From: DATARH01 sp963778385
Lineage (GTDB): Bacteria > Pseudomonadota > Alphaproteobacteria > ATCC43930 > CGMCC-115725
Reading direction: 5' to 3'
Assembly (NCBI GenBank): GCA_963778385.1
Contig: CAVZUA010000040.1
Location: 62,001 to 126,000 of the forward strand
Length of the DNA stretch: 64,000 nt
Every line of letters begins with the position of its first letter. Position 1 is the stretch's first letter. The translations under genes and the position numbers were made by a program. Under the pieces are notes generated by a model. The model was not told where the DNA came from. It was given only the letters and a program-made list of their open reading frames with translations, and did not search any database. Positions 45,131 through 55,530 of this stretch are shown one piece after another.

Positions 45131-46971
45131 CTAATGCAGCCGCCAGAACAGCATGATCAGCGGCACGCCGAGCGCCACGACCATCAGAGACAACGGCAGC
45201 CCGAGCTTCCAGTAGTCGCCAAAGCGATAGCCGCCCAGCCCCATGACCAGCGTGTTCGATTGGTGGCCGATCGGCGACAGGAAATCCGAGCCCGCGCCAA
45301 ACGCCACCGCCATCAGGAACGGATCGATCCGATAGCCCAGCTGTTGCGCGAGGCTCGCGGCGATCGGCCCCATGACCAGCACCGCGGCGGCGTGATGCAG
45401 GACCGGGGTGATCAGCATCGTCGCGCCAAAAATGGCGGCGAGAATCGCGTAGGCCGGCAAGTGGGCGACGCCGCCGGCGAGGGCGGTGGCGATCAGCTTG
45501 GCGGTGCCGTTATGCTGCACGGCTTCGCCGAGCGGGATCAGCGCGCCGATGAGAACGAGGATCGGCCACTCGACGGCGGCATAGGCCTCCTTCAGCGTCA
45601 CCAGGCCGAACAGCACCAGCGCCACTGCGGCGCCGACAAAAGCGACCTGCGCCGGCACCAGCTCGAACGCGCTGAGCGCAACCGCCGCCGCGAGGATGGC
45701 AAGCGGCAACAGCATGCGCCGCTTGCGCCCGAGATTGAGCGGGCGCTCGGCAAGCGGCAGACAGCCGAGGGCCACGAGGATTTCGGGCAGTTGGCCGGAA
45801 TGGCCCTGCAAGACGATGGTGTCGCCAAGCTTGAATCTCGTGTTTCGCAACCGCGTGCTGAGCAGCTTGCCGCGCCGACCGATGGCCAGCACATTGACGC
45901 CGTAGCGTTCGCGCAGATGCATCGCCGCCGGCGACTGACCATCAGCTCGGAGCCGCTGGCGATCACCGCCTCGACAATACCGAGCGGCCGATCGTCCGGT
46001 GGCGGCCGATCAGAGCGCGCCGCGTCGCGCTCTGCGGCGGGCTTGGATATCCCGGCCGGTGCGTTGGCCGGAGCCTGCCGCGGAGGCTTCTCCGTTCCCA
46101 CCAGCTGCAGATTGCCGTCGCGCGCGAATTGTTCGAGGGCTTGCGGGTCCGTCTCCACGACAAGCACATCGCCGGGATGAAGTTTCCAGCGCCGCGTCGG
46201 TATCTGGCGCCGTCCATCGCCGCGGATCAGCGCCGCGATGCTGATATCGCTGCTGAGCTTTTCGACCTCGCCCACGGTGCGGCCGACAAAAGGCGAGCGC
46301 TCGGGAATGCGCACCTCGCTGGTGTAGTCCTCGATGGTAAAGCTCGTGCCGCTCGCCGCGCCGCGGCGGTGCGGCAGGAGCCGCCAGCCGACAGCGAGAA
46401 ACAACGCGCCGATCAACGCAAGGCCGGCGCCGACCGGCGTAAAGTCGAACATCCCGAACGGTGCGCCGGTCAGCTCCTGCCGCACCGCCGAGGCGAGCAG
46501 GTTCGGCGAGGTCCCGATCAGCGTCATCGATCCACCGAGGAGCGAGGCAAAGCTGAGCGGCATCAGAAATTCGGACGGAAGGCGCTTGTTGCGCCGCGCC
46601 ACCTGCAGTGCCGCGGAAATGAAGATCGCCAGCGCGCCGATGTTTTTCATGAACGCCGACAGGACCGTCACGCAGGCGACGAGTACGCCGACCTGCAGAT
46701 CCTTCGAGCGCAGCAGCGGGTTGAGCCAGCGCAGCAGCACCTCGATCGCGCCCGACTGGCCGATCGCCACACTGACGATCAGCGCCGCACCGATCAGCGG
46801 CAGTACCGGGTTGGCGAAGCCGTTGAAGGCCTTGTCGGATGGCACGACGCCCGCCGCGACAGCAGCCAGCAGCGCGAGCAGCGCGACAAGGTCGTAGCGC
46901 AGCCGATCCCACAGAAACAGGCCGATCAAACACACCAGGATGATGACGGTGAAGACCTGGTCGCGGCTCAA
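45131..46971 (-). pseudogene. SLC13/DASS-family permease with TrkA-C domain, broken by a frameshift
   Basis: The two halves are in different frames. The N-terminal half (46971 down to about 45937) has membrane helices, the SLC13 motif LLGGSMTLIGTSPNLLASAV and a TrkA-C domain (RSPFVGRTVGEVEKLSSDIS). The C-terminal half (to 45131) has RERYGVNVLAIGRRG and the second SLC13 half with SPIGHQSNTLVMGLGGYRFG. Adding one C at about 45937 (ATGGTC-CAGTCG) joins them into about 613 residues. It ends one base before the ABC membrane gene's ATG. Either a recent pseudogene or an assembly error; the rest of both frames is intact. Confidence 0.82.
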
Positions 46972-47190
46972 ATGTCGGCCTTGCGCGGCTCGTGGTTCGC
47001 GGAGCGCTGGCTATCGGCCGCGTATCGCGGCGGTTTATCCCCGGTGATCATCGCTAAGGGCGAACAAGCGCTGCCTTGCCGCGTTCCAGTCAGGGCTATT
47101 CCGCATGCGACGCCGCCGATATTTCGGCTGGGTTGCCGCCGGCGCGCGCATTAAGTTTCGGGCACTTGCGATCCAAAGGCCCCCTTCAGC

Positions 47191-48237
47191 ATGTCCAATC
47201 AACAAATGCGCGCCGCAACGACGGCAATCGGCTTTCGCGCGCGATCGTCTATCGGTCTCCTCGCGATGCTGGCCATCGCGAATACCGGCGCGTGGCTGTG
47301 GGCCTGGATGCTCTTCTTCGATCGCCCGGTGCTGCTCGGTACGGCGTTCCTCGCCTGGGTCTTTGGTCTGCGGCACGCGATCGATGCCGACCATATCGCC
47401 GCGATCGACAATTCGGTGCGCAAGTTGATGCAGGAAGGAAAACCTGCGCTGTCGGTCGGATTCTTTTTCTCGCTTGGCCATTCAACCGTTGTCGTTCTCG
47501 CTGCCGCCGCGATCGCCGCCACGGCCGGGGCTGTGCATGACCGTTTCGAGGAATTCAAGCTGATCGGCGGCACGGTCGGTACCGCGGTTTCGGCCGCTTT
47601 CCTGCTGGCGATCGCACTCGTCAATCTGGTGATCCTGCGGGAGGCGTGGCGCGGCTATCGCCGCGTCGCCGCCGGCGGCGCGCTCGATGCCGCGGCGCTC
47701 GAAGCCGTGCTGGCCGGCCATGGGCTGCTGACCCGATTGTTCCGCCCGCTGTTCCGCGCCGTGCGGCAAAGCTGGCATCTTTATCCGCTCGGATTTCTCT
47801 TCGGGCTCGGCTTCGACACGGCGACCGAAATCGGTCTGCTCGGCATCGCCGCGACGCAATCGGTGCAGGGTCTGTCGGCATGGCAGACCCTGGTGTTTCC
47901 GGCGCTGTTCACCGCCGGGATGGCGCTGGTCGACACCACCGACAGCGTGCTGATGGTCGGCGCCTATGGCTGGGCGTTTGTCGAGCCGCTGCGCAAGCTC
48001 TGGTACAACCTCGCGATCACCGGCGCCTCGGTGGCGGTGGCGCTGCTGATCGGTGGCATCGAAGCCCTCGGGCTGATCGGCGACCGGCTCTCGCTCGATG
48101 GGTGGTTCTGGACAGGGATCGCCGGACTCAACGAGAATTTAAGCAGCTTCGGCTTTGCGGTGATCGCGATCTTTGCGCTCGCCTGGGCCGGTGCGGCGCT
48201 GTTGTTCCGCCGTAAGCACGTCGGCTCGGGGGCATAA
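47191..48237 (+). CDS. NiCoT-family nickel/cobalt permease (HoxN/NixA)
   Basis: 348 residues with about eight helices. The metal signature R-H-A-x-D-A-D-H-I is present (FGLRHAIDADHIAAIDNSVR), as are GFFFSLGHSTVVV, LGFLFGLGFDTATEIGLLG and GMALVDTTDSVLMVGAYGWA. Imports Ni2+ or Co2+ for metalloenzymes. I see no cobalamin or nickel riboswitch-like structure that I can support in the 219-bp upstream gap. It is divergent from the SLC13 gene and convergent with the TPP enzyme. Confidence 0.93.
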   Translation: MSNQQMRAATTAIGFRARSSIGLLAMLAIANTGAWLWAWMLFFDRPVLLGTAFLAWVFGLRHAIDADHIAAIDNSVRKLMQEGKPALSVGFFFSLGHSTVVVLAAAAIAATAGAVHDRFEEFKLIGGTVGTAVSAAFLLAIALVNLVILREAWRGYRRVAAGGALDAAALEAVLAGHGLLTRLFRPLFRAVRQSWHLYPLGFLFGLGFDTATEIGLLGIAATQSVQGLSAWQTLVFPALFTAGMALVDTTDSVLMVGAYGWAFVEPLRKLWYNLAITGASVAVALLIGGIEALGLIGDRLSLDGWFWTGIAGLNENLSSFGFAVIAIFALAWAGAALLFRRKHVGSGA

Positions 48238-48326
48238 CGCACCGCGACGAAACCCTGATCTGTAGTTGCCCGAATTTGCCTCGATTCGGCTGGAGGCGTC
48301 CGGGCGTGAGCGTGACCATGCCCGTG

Positions 48327-50015
48327 CTAAGGCAAGGTCGTCTCAGAGCCGGAGAACCGCCGCCAGGCGCTCATCTGTACCGCCGACGTCAGACAATGCA
48401 CCACAACGGGCTTGGTCTTGACGGCGAAGGCGCGGGCGATGCCGTCGGCGATCTCGCTTTCGTCGCGGATCGTGATGCCCTCCACGCCGAATGAGCGGCC
48501 CCAGGCAGCGAAATCCGGGTTGCTCAGCCGCGTGCCTTCAAGAAAGGGGCGATCCGGATATCGCACATAAGAGTGCATGCCGATCGTGCCGTACATGGAG
48601 TTGTCCGAAATGATCATGATGGGCGCGCCGCCGTATTGAATTGCGGTGGCAAGCTCGTTGCCCATCATCAACGTACCGCCGTCACCAATAAAGCACACGA
48701 CCTGCCTCCCCGGCTGGCGAAGCGCCGCACCCACCGCCATCGGCATCCCCGATCCCATCGCGCCGACAACCGAGGACAAAAAGATCTGCGTTTGCTTGAA
48801 GCCGATATAGCGGTGGACAAAGCTGCCGAAATTTCCGGCGTCGGTCGTCACGACCGCATCGTGCGCCAGATGCTTGTCGACCTCGCAGACGATCGCGGCG
48901 AAGTTGATGCCGTCGCTCGTCGCGTCCCATTCCTTCGCCAGCAGCTGACGATGGATCGCGTTCAGCCCATCGACCCAGCCGCGCCGTTTCCCGGCGTCCT
49001 TGGGCGCTCCACGCGCCAGCAGCGCCTTGATGACCTCGTGCGGGCTGCAAGGCAGACCCAAAGTCGGGTGCCAGACACGCCCTACCTCGTTGGCGTCCGG
49101 CCAGACATGGACGAACGGCAGCTGCGGCGTCGGCGCCGCCGGAAAGGTGTAGGATTGACTGACCGAGTCCGTCATCCGCTCACCGAGCGCAAGCATCAGA
49201 TCGGCCTTCTTCATCTCGCCGATCAGCGCCGGCGGCACGCGGATCCCCATATAGCCGCCATAATTGGGATGAAGCGCGTCGAACAAATGCGGCCGGCGAT
49301 GCGTCGGATTGATCGGCAGCACCCATTCCTCGGCAAAGCGGTTGAGGTCGGCCAGCGTCCCTGGATCGCGCAGGTGATCCGCCCACAATGCGCCGCCGAC
49401 CGGCACCAGAGGCCGCTCGGACTTCGCCAGCATGTCGGCCAAACGATCAAGATCGTCGACGCGAGGCCCGGCGACCGGTCTTTGGCGCGCGGAATCGACC
49501 TCCGCGTCGGTCTCCTCGTCAAAAATGTCTTCCGGCAGGATCACCGCGACCGGACCCTGCGTGCCGCTCTCGGCGATGTGAAAGGCGCGGGCGATCGCCT
49601 CGGAAGCCTGCTCGGGCTCGTTGACCTCGATCACCAGCTTGGTGGTGTCGGACAGCAGCCGCGAATAGTTCTGCTCCTGCAGCGCCATACGGCCAAAGTC
49701 CTTGCGCTCGACCTGGCCGACCAGCACGACCATCGGTGTCGCGTCGTGAAACGCGGTATGCAGGGGTCCCATCGCGTTCGCCATGCCGGGACCGCGCGAG
49801 ACCATCGCCACGCCAGCGCGGCTGCGCAGCCGCCCATCGGCCACCGCCATATAGCCGGCGCCGGTCTCGTGCCGGCAGACCACGACGCGCATCGAATTGC
49901 GCTGCAGCAGCTCGCTGGTCAGACCGACGTAACTCTCACCGGGCACGCAGTAAATCTGGTCGACATCGTGCGCTTCGAGGCTCTCCGCCAGCAGATGTGC
50001 GACAGTCCGGCTCAT
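48327..50015 (-). CDS. Acetolactate synthase-like TPP-dependent enzyme
   Basis: 562 residues in the TPP/AHAS large-subunit superfamily. The catalytic Glu is in VCRHETGAGYMAVADG. The central and pyrimidine domains are normal, and the TPP/Mg motif is FIGDGGTLMMGNELATAIQY followed by NSMYGTIGMHSY. A ribosome site GGAGGGGACATTAA precedes the ATG. No regulatory subunit is nearby, and the conserved AHAS FAD-loop residues are not obvious, so a decarboxylase or carboligase with another substrate is as likely as acetolactate synthesis. Confidence 0.88.
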   Translation of the reverse strand: MSRTVAHLLAESLEAHDVDQIYCVPGESYVGLTSELLQRNSMRVVVCRHETGAGYMAVADGRLRSRAGVAMVSRGPGMANAMGPLHTAFHDATPMVVLVGQVERKDFGRMALQEQNYSRLLSDTTKLVIEVNEPEQASEAIARAFHIAESGTQGPVAVILPEDIFDEETDAEVDSARQRPVAGPRVDDLDRLADMLAKSERPLVPVGGALWADHLRDPGTLADLNRFAEEWVLPINPTHRRPHLFDALHPNYGGYMGIRVPPALIGEMKKADLMLALGERMTDSVSQSYTFPAAPTPQLPFVHVWPDANEVGRVWHPTLGLPCSPHEVIKALLARGAPKDAGKRRGWVDGLNAIHRQLLAKEWDATSDGINFAAIVCEVDKHLAHDAVVTTDAGNFGSFVHRYIGFKQTQIFLSSVVGAMGSGMPMAVGAALRQPGRQVVCFIGDGGTLMMGNELATAIQYGGAPIMIISDNSMYGTIGMHSYVRYPDRPFLEGTRLSNPDFAAWGRSFGVEGITIRDESEIADGIARAFAVKTKPVVVHCLTSAVQMSAWRRFSGSETTLP

Positions 50016-50239
50016 TTAATGTCCCCTCCGTTCAGCGGGCGGGCGAGCACGATCGTGAGCCTCGTCCCCAGACACAGATAGCGCAGGACAAGCCGCGGCC
50101 GAAAGGAGGCTGTCGGGTCGACCTCGCCGTCACCGACCGGGCCGTGGCCGTTTGAGATTAAGCGCTATCTGCGGCTGTGCTTGGCAACCTGCGGGCCGAT
50201 CAGACCCTGGGCTGGCTCCGCGGACAAGCGCCTCCCTGA

Positions 50240-51214
50240 TCAGGCGCCGATGTCGTCGCGGATGCAGGCTTTTAGATGCTCCGGTTGCGATGCCTTGCGC
50301 AGTGCCGGTACGGCCTTGGCACAGGCTGGCAAGGCATGCCGGCAGCGGGTGCGAAAAACGCAGCCGGAAGGCGGGGCCGCGGCGCTCGGCGGCTCTCCCG
50401 GCAAGAGGATGCGCGTGCGGCGCCGGGCCGGGTCGAGGCTCGGCATCGCCGACAGCAGCGCCTTGGTGTAGGGGTGTCGCGGCGCCTCGTAGACCGCTTG
50501 GGTCGGCCCCTCCTCCATCACCCGGCCGAGATACATCACGACGACCCGGTCGCAGAGCGAGCGCACGGCCGCCAGATCGTGGCTGATGAACAGCATGGTC
50601 AGCCCCAGATCACGGCGCAGATCGGGCAGGAGGTGCAGCACCTGTGCCTGCACCGACAAGTCCAGCGCCGAGACCGGCTCATCCGCGACGAGAAATTCGG
50701 GTGACGTGGCCAATGCGCGAGCGATGGCCAACCGCTGGCGCTGGCCGCCGCTGAACTGGCCCGGAAATCGCCGCGCATAGTCGCCGGACAAGCCGACCTG
50801 GCCAAGCAGCGCCGCCACGCGCTCCTCGCGCTCGCAGCGCGGCCACAGACGATGGATCGCCGGCCCGTCGGCGACCTGCGCGCCGACCTTGCGGCGCGGA
50901 TCCAGGCTCGAATAGGGATCCTGGAAGATCAACTGCATCCGCGGCCGCAGCCGGTCGAGCTGGCGCCGACGCGCCTGCCGCAAATCGATGCCGGAGAACA
51001 CTACGCGCCCGGCAGTGGGTTGCAGCAGGCCGAGCAGCAACCGCCCGACCGTGCTTTTGCCGGAGCCGCTCTCGCCGACCAACCCGACCGCCTCGGAACG
51101 GTGCAGCGTCAGCGACAGATCGTTGACCGCCTGGACGGGACGGCCGCGGCGCAACAGACCGCCCGACGCGAAATGTCGGGTCAGACCGGCGGCACTGACC
51201 AGCGGCTCGCTCAC
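50240..51214 (-). CDS. Peptide-type ABC importer ATPase (DppF/OppF-like)
   Basis: 324 residues from a GTG start that overlaps the upstream stop (GTGA). Walker A GESGSGKST, Q-loop LIFQDPYSSLDPR, signature FSGGQRQRLAIARAL, Walker B EFLVADEPVSALD, H-loop FISHDL. The C-terminal oligopeptide-ABC motif has four cysteines (PSGCVFRTRCRHALPACAKA and the later KACI). It is the last gene of a dppB-dppC/D-dppF operon. Substrate could be peptides or another small solute. Confidence 0.93.
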   Translation of the reverse strand: MSEPLVSAAGLTRHFASGGLLRRGRPVQAVNDLSLTLHRSEAVGLVGESGSGKSTVGRLLLGLLQPTAGRVVFSGIDLRQARRRQLDRLRPRMQLIFQDPYSSLDPRRKVGAQVADGPAIHRLWPRCEREERVAALLGQVGLSGDYARRFPGQFSGGQRQRLAIARALATSPEFLVADEPVSALDLSVQAQVLHLLPDLRRDLGLTMLFISHDLAAVRSLCDRVVVMYLGRVMEEGPTQAVYEAPRHPYTKALLSAMPSLDPARRRTRILLPGEPPSAAAPPSGCVFRTRCRHALPACAKAVPALRKASQPEHLKACIRDDIGA

Positions 51215-53025
51215 AGCTCGGCCCAGCGAAGGCATCGGCTGCGCCGGCCCGGTGCAACCTCGGCCATCAGCGAAGGCAGCGCTTCGCAGCGGTCGATGCG
51301 GTGTGCGCAACGCGGCGCAAAGCGGCAACCGGGCAGCACGATGCCGGGCGCGGGCACGACGCCACCGATTGCTTGCGGCGGCCCGCCCTCCTCGCTCGGG
51401 GCGCTTGCCAGCAACGCCGCTGTGTAGGGGTGCCGCGGTGCCGTGAAGACGCGCGCCACCGGTCCCTCCTCGACGATCTCGCCGGCGTACATGACCGCAA
51501 CCCGATCGGCGATCTCGGCGACCACCGGCAGGCTGTGGCTGATGAAGACGAGCGCTAGGTTGCTGTGTCCCTTCAACGCGGCGAGCAGATCGAGGATTTG
51601 TGCCTGGATCGTGACGTCGAGCGAGGCGGTGGGCTCGTCGGCGACGACAAGGCGCGGGTTGTTGGCGATCGCCATCGCAATCATCACGCGTTGCCGCATG
51701 CCGCCCGACATTTCGTGTGGAAACGCGTCGGAGTGTCGTTGCGGATCTGGGATGCCGACGTCTTGCAAAAGCGCTATCGCCCGCGCTTTGGCCGCCGTCC
51801 ATGCTTCGCCGTGCGCCGCGAGGGTCTCGGCGATCTGGGCGCCGACCCGGTGCAGCGGATTGAGGCTGCTCATCGGGTCCTGGAAGATCATCGCGAGATC
51901 GCCCCCGCGCAGCCGCCGCCACGCCGCCTCGTCAAGGCGCAGCAACTCGGCGTCGTCAAAGCGCAAGGTCCCGGATCGCACGCGCGCCGTCTCGGGCAGA
52001 AGGCCGAGGATCGCCAAGCCGGTGAGGGTCTTTCCCGAACCGCTCTCGCCGACGATTGCCAGGGTCTCGCCGGCCTCGACCGCGAGCGACACGTCGCGCA
52101 CCGGCGTGATCGTCCCGCCTGGCGTGTCGATGTCGATGGTCAAGCCCCGTATGTCGAGCAGTGCGCCGCTCTTGGCGGTTTCTACGTGCGGCAAGATCAG
52201 CTCGCGCAGCTGCCGGGCCACCGAGCGCGGCGCCGATTGCGGCTCGAACGCGTCGCGCAGCGCGTCGCACAGCGCGTTCATCACCAGGATCGTTGCGGTC
52301 AACGCCAGGCACGGCCACAGCAGCAGCAGCGGCGCCTGATCCATCGTCGCCCGCGCGGCGCCGATCGCCAGCCCCCAGGACGGGGTTGGCGGCACGACGC
52401 CGAGGCCGAGAAACGACAACCCGGATTCGAGCACGATCGCCGCCGCCGCTGCGAGGCTCAACTGCACCAGAACCGGACCGATGACGTTGGGCAGGATCGT
52501 GCGCAGCATGATCCGGGGGCGCGAGGCGCCGAGCGCCCGCACCGCTTCGACAAAATCGAGCGAGCGCACTGCCAGCGTGCCGGCATAGGCGACCCGCGCG
52601 AAACCTGGCACGAACAGCACCGACAGCACGAGGACCAGGGTCCGGGCGCCCGGACCGAGCAGCGTGACGACCAGCAGTGCCAGCAGTAGCGGCGGGAAGC
52701 ACAGCACCACGTCGACGGCGCGCAACAGCGCCAGTTCGACGAGCCCGCGGAGAAACCCGCCGGCCACACCGATTGCGGTACCGATCACTCCCGCGATCAG
52801 CGAAGCGACAAACGCCACGGCGAGCGAGGCGCGCGCGCCCCAGACAACACGGGAGAGCTCGTCCCGGCCGAACTCGTCGAGTCCCAGCGGGTGTTGCCAG
52901 CTCGGCAACGCCATACGGTGCGCGACGTCCATACGGATCGGGTCCGCCAGCCCCAGCAACGGCGCGAGCAGGGCGAGCCCGGCGATCAGCCCGACCGCGA
53001 TGACGGGCGTCCGCGCCAACCTCAT
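51211..53025 (-). CDS. Fused ABC permease-ATPase (DppC-DppD type)
   Basis: 604 residues: a DppC-like permease (about 1-265, with the EAA loop DFVEAVRALGASRPRIMLRT and PNVIGPVLVQLSLAAAA) joined through a short linker to a DppD-like ATPase (about 290-604; Walker A GESGSGKTLTG, signature MSGGMRQRVMIAMAI, Walker B RLVVADEPTASLD). The ATPase ends with the oligopeptide-type cysteine motif (GCRFAPRCAHRIDRCEALPS). Start ATGA overlaps the dppB stop. The fusion is known in some peptide ABC systems but uncommon. The frame is continuous with no break. Confidence 0.92.
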   Translation of the reverse strand: MRLARTPVIAVGLIAGLALLAPLLGLADPIRMDVAHRMALPSWQHPLGLDEFGRDELSRVVWGARASLAVAFVASLIAGVIGTAIGVAGGFLRGLVELALLRAVDVVLCFPPLLLALLVVTLLGPGARTLVLVLSVLFVPGFARVAYAGTLAVRSLDFVEAVRALGASRPRIMLRTILPNVIGPVLVQLSLAAAAAIVLESGLSFLGLGVVPPTPSWGLAIGAARATMDQAPLLLLWPCLALTATILVMNALCDALRDAFEPQSAPRSVARQLRELILPHVETAKSGALLDIRGLTIDIDTPGGTITPVRDVSLAVEAGETLAIVGESGSGKTLTGLAILGLLPETARVRSGTLRFDDAELLRLDEAAWRRLRGGDLAMIFQDPMSSLNPLHRVGAQIAETLAAHGEAWTAAKARAIALLQDVGIPDPQRHSDAFPHEMSGGMRQRVMIAMAIANNPRLVVADEPTASLDVTIQAQILDLLAALKGHSNLALVFISHSLPVVAEIADRVAVMYAGEIVEEGPVARVFTAPRHPYTAALLASAPSEEGGPPQAIGGVVPAPGIVLPGCRFAPRCAHRIDRCEALPSLMAEVAPGRRSRCLRWAEL

Positions 53026-53972
53026 CCGTAACGGACGCGCGGATCGAGCACCGCGTACAGCACGTCGACCGCGAAATTGAGCGCAACGAACAATACCGAG
53101 ATCGTGAACACGACCCCCACCACCTCTGGGTAGTCGCGCGACACGACCGCGCTGACCAGCAAACCCGACAGCCCCGGCCAGTTGAAGACGTACTCGACCA
53201 GCACCGTCCCGCCGAGCAGGCTGCCGAGATGCAGCGCGACGATCGTCACCACCGGCAACAGCGCGTTGCGCAGCACGTGATGGCGCAGAATGCGGCCGGG
53301 CGCGACGCCCTTGGCGCGGGCGGTGCGGACGAAATCGCGACCGGCGACGTCGAGCACGGCGGCCCGGCTCATCCGATAGACGACCGCGGCGAGGCCGACC
53401 CCGATGGCCGAGGCCGGCATCGCCAGCAGCAGCAGATGCAGGCCGGGCGCCCGGGCGAACGCGACATAGCCGCCGGCCGGCACCCAATGCAGGCGCTGGG
53501 CAAAGACGAACACCATGATCGTGCCGAGCACGAAGACCGGGACCGACAACGCCAAGCCGGACAGCGCCGTGGCAATGCGGTCGCCGATCCCGCCGCGGCG
53601 CATCGCCGCCAGCGCGCCGGCGGGCACGCCGAGCGCCACCGCCAGCAGCATCGCGGCGCCGATCAGTTCGAGGGTCCGCGGCAGGCGCCGCCCGATCTCC
53701 TGCGCGACCGAGCTCTGGTCCTGCAGCGAGCGTCCCAAATCCCCGCGTAGCAGCCGTGTCATGCTGTCGGCGTATTGCACGAGGATCGGCCGGTCGAGAC
53801 CGAGCTGCGATCGCAGTTCGGCGATCGCCGCCGGGTCCGGCGCGACGCCACCTTGCGACAGCAGCAGCTCGGCCGGATCGCCCGGCACGAGGTGGATCGC
53901 CAGGAAGACGATCGTCGCGGCCACCCAGACAAGGCCGACCGAGACGGCCAGGCGGCGCAAAAACCAGCTCAT
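53022..53972 (-). CDS. Peptide-type ABC importer permease (DppB-like)
   Basis: 316 residues with six helices. Family blocks are VFLAIHLVPGDPAELLLSQG near the N-terminus, LGRSLQDQSSVAQEIGRRLP, and the EAA loop RTARAKGVAPGRILRHHVLR. The C-terminus VDVLYAVLDPRVRYG is typical. It overlaps the fused permease-ATPase by four bases and lies 28 bp after the binding-protein gene, so the whole set is one operon. Confidence 0.93.
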   Translation of the reverse strand: MSWFLRRLAVSVGLVWVAATIVFLAIHLVPGDPAELLLSQGGVAPDPAAIAELRSQLGLDRPILVQYADSMTRLLRGDLGRSLQDQSSVAQEIGRRLPRTLELIGAAMLLAVALGVPAGALAAMRRGGIGDRIATALSGLALSVPVFVLGTIMVFVFAQRLHWVPAGGYVAFARAPGLHLLLLAMPASAIGVGLAAVVYRMSRAAVLDVAGRDFVRTARAKGVAPGRILRHHVLRNALLPVVTIVALHLGSLLGGTVLVEYVFNWPGLSGLLVSAVVSRDYPEVVGVVFTISVLFVALNFAVDVLYAVLDPRVRYG

Positions 53973-54000
53973 GCCGGTGTTCCCGACGCTACCCGGGCGG

Positions 54001-55530
54001 TCATCCGATCGAGGTCTCCTCGAGGGTAGTGCCGGAATAGAAGGTCAACGCGCCCGGCAGGTTGTGGAACCCGCTGACGTCCTTCGCCATGCCGTAGCCC
54101 TGCGACCGCCAGCAGAGCGACATGATCGGGGCCTCCTCGAGCGCGACGCTCTGCACCTGGTCGTAGATCGCGCGGCGTTTCACGGGATCGAACTCGCCGC
54201 GGCCGGCGGCCAGGAGCTCGTGCAGTTTCGGCGTCGGCAACGCGAAGCTGCGGGCGTAGGAAGCAGCGAGCTCGCCGTCGATCACTTGCGCCAGCGAGTC
54301 CGGGTCGTTGCTGTCGCCGCTGGTTCCTTGGATCGCGAGCTCGTACTGTCCTTTGTTGCCGAGCGAGACGCGGGTCGGCCAGTCCGGAAGATTCAGCTGT
54401 ACCTGGATGCCGATTTCGGCGAGGTGCTGCTGGCAGACCTCCGCCGTCGTCTTGTGCATGCTGTACTGAGCGGTCGCCAGCATCGTGCAGGTCAAGCCGC
54501 CGGCGTGGCCCGCTTCCTTGAGCAGCGCCCTCGCCTTGTCCGGGTCGTAGTTCCAGCCCTTCGCCTTTTCAGCATCGTAGAACTCGCTGCTGGGCGATAT
54601 CGGCAGCCCTTCCAGGTTCTTGCCGCGTCCGAAAAAGGCCGTCTTCACAATCTCTTCCCGGCGGATCGCGTGACCGACCGCCCGGCGCACGCGCGGATCG
54701 CCGAACGGCCCCGCCTTGCCGTTGAACTCGATGAACATGAACGGGCCATCGGTGGTGTCGAGCTTGAGCCGCGGATCGGCGCCGATCGCCTGCATCGACT
54801 GCCACGGCACGTACTCGATCAAATCGACGTCGCCCGCCTGCAGCGCCGCGGCGCGCAGGTTCTCGTCGGCGTAAACGATGACCTTGAGGTTCTTCGCCTT
54901 GGGCAGGCCGGGCTTATAGAACTTGTCGAAGGCGACGAGGTCGAGCGACACGCCGCGTTCCTGGCCCTTCAGCACAAACGGACCCGCGCCCACCGGCGTG
55001 CCGCCGTCATCGGTCGTGCCCTTGGCGATGATTGGCATGTGGAAGCTGGCGAGCCACAGCGGCAGCGTCGCGGTCGGCTGTTTCATGACGATGCGCACGG
55101 TACGCGGATCGGGCGTCTCGATCTGCTGCACCCCTTGGAACTCGGCCTTCAGATAGGCGGTCGATTTTTCGCCGGCGACCTGCTCGATCGTCCATTTGAC
55201 GTCGTCCGCCGTCACGGCTTTGCCGTTCTGGAATACCGCGTCGCGCAGGTGGAAAATCCAGCCGGTGTCGCCGTCGCGCTGCCATGTCTCCGCCAATTCG
55301 CCGCGCAGCTTGCCATCCTTGTCGTAAGACAGAAGGCCGCGAAAGATCAGCAGTTTGATGGTTGCCGCCGCGGTCCCCGAATTGGCCCAAGGCTGCAGCG
55401 TCGGCGGATAGCTCGATAGTCCGAAGGTCAGCGTGCCGGCCGCGCGCTCGGCGCGCGCCGCGCGATGGAGAAACGGCAGGGCGGCGGTAGCCGCCAGCAG
55501 CGAGCGGCGGGACAACAGAAGGTGCGTCAT
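54001..55530 (-). CDS. Periplasmic solute-binding protein (SBP_bac_5, peptide/nickel class)
   Basis: 509 residues. The N-terminus MTHLLLSRRSLLAATAALP has a twin-arginine motif, suggesting Tat export. Family blocks are LTFGLSSYPPTLQPWANSGT, FHLRDAVFQNGKAVTADDVK, DPRVRRAVGHAIRREEIVKT and YDPDKARALLKEAGHAGGLT. It feeds the DppB/DppCD/DppF-like transporter downstream. I cannot assign the ligand; there is no heme- or nickel-specific signature I can see. A hyuA remnant just upstream hints at an amide or hydantoin catabolic locus. Confidence 0.92.
   Translation of the reverse strand: MTHLLLSRRSLLAATAALPFLHRAARAERAAGTLTFGLSSYPPTLQPWANSGTAAATIKLLIFRGLLSYDKDGKLRGELAETWQRDGDTGWIFHLRDAVFQNGKAVTADDVKWTIEQVAGEKSTAYLKAEFQGVQQIETPDPRTVRIVMKQPTATLPLWLASFHMPIIAKGTTDDGGTPVGAGPFVLKGQERGVSLDLVAFDKFYKPGLPKAKNLKVIVYADENLRAAALQAGDVDLIEYVPWQSMQAIGADPRLKLDTTDGPFMFIEFNGKAGPFGDPRVRRAVGHAIRREEIVKTAFFGRGKNLEGLPISPSSEFYDAEKAKGWNYDPDKARALLKEAGHAGGLTCTMLATAQYSMHKTTAEVCQQHLAEIGIQVQLNLPDWPTRVSLGNKGQYELAIQGTSGDSNDPDSLAQVIDGELAASYARSFALPTPKLHELLAAGRGEFDPVKRRAIYDQVQSVALEEAPIMSLCWRSQGYGMAKDVSGFHNLPGALTFYSGTTLEETSIG

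Noticed and set aside
47191..55530. A dedicated nickel-uptake island combining NiCoT and the Dpp-like ABC importer
   Set aside because: The two are separated by a TPP enzyme on the opposite strand, and nothing in the binding protein points to nickel; no hydrogenase or urease genes are present.
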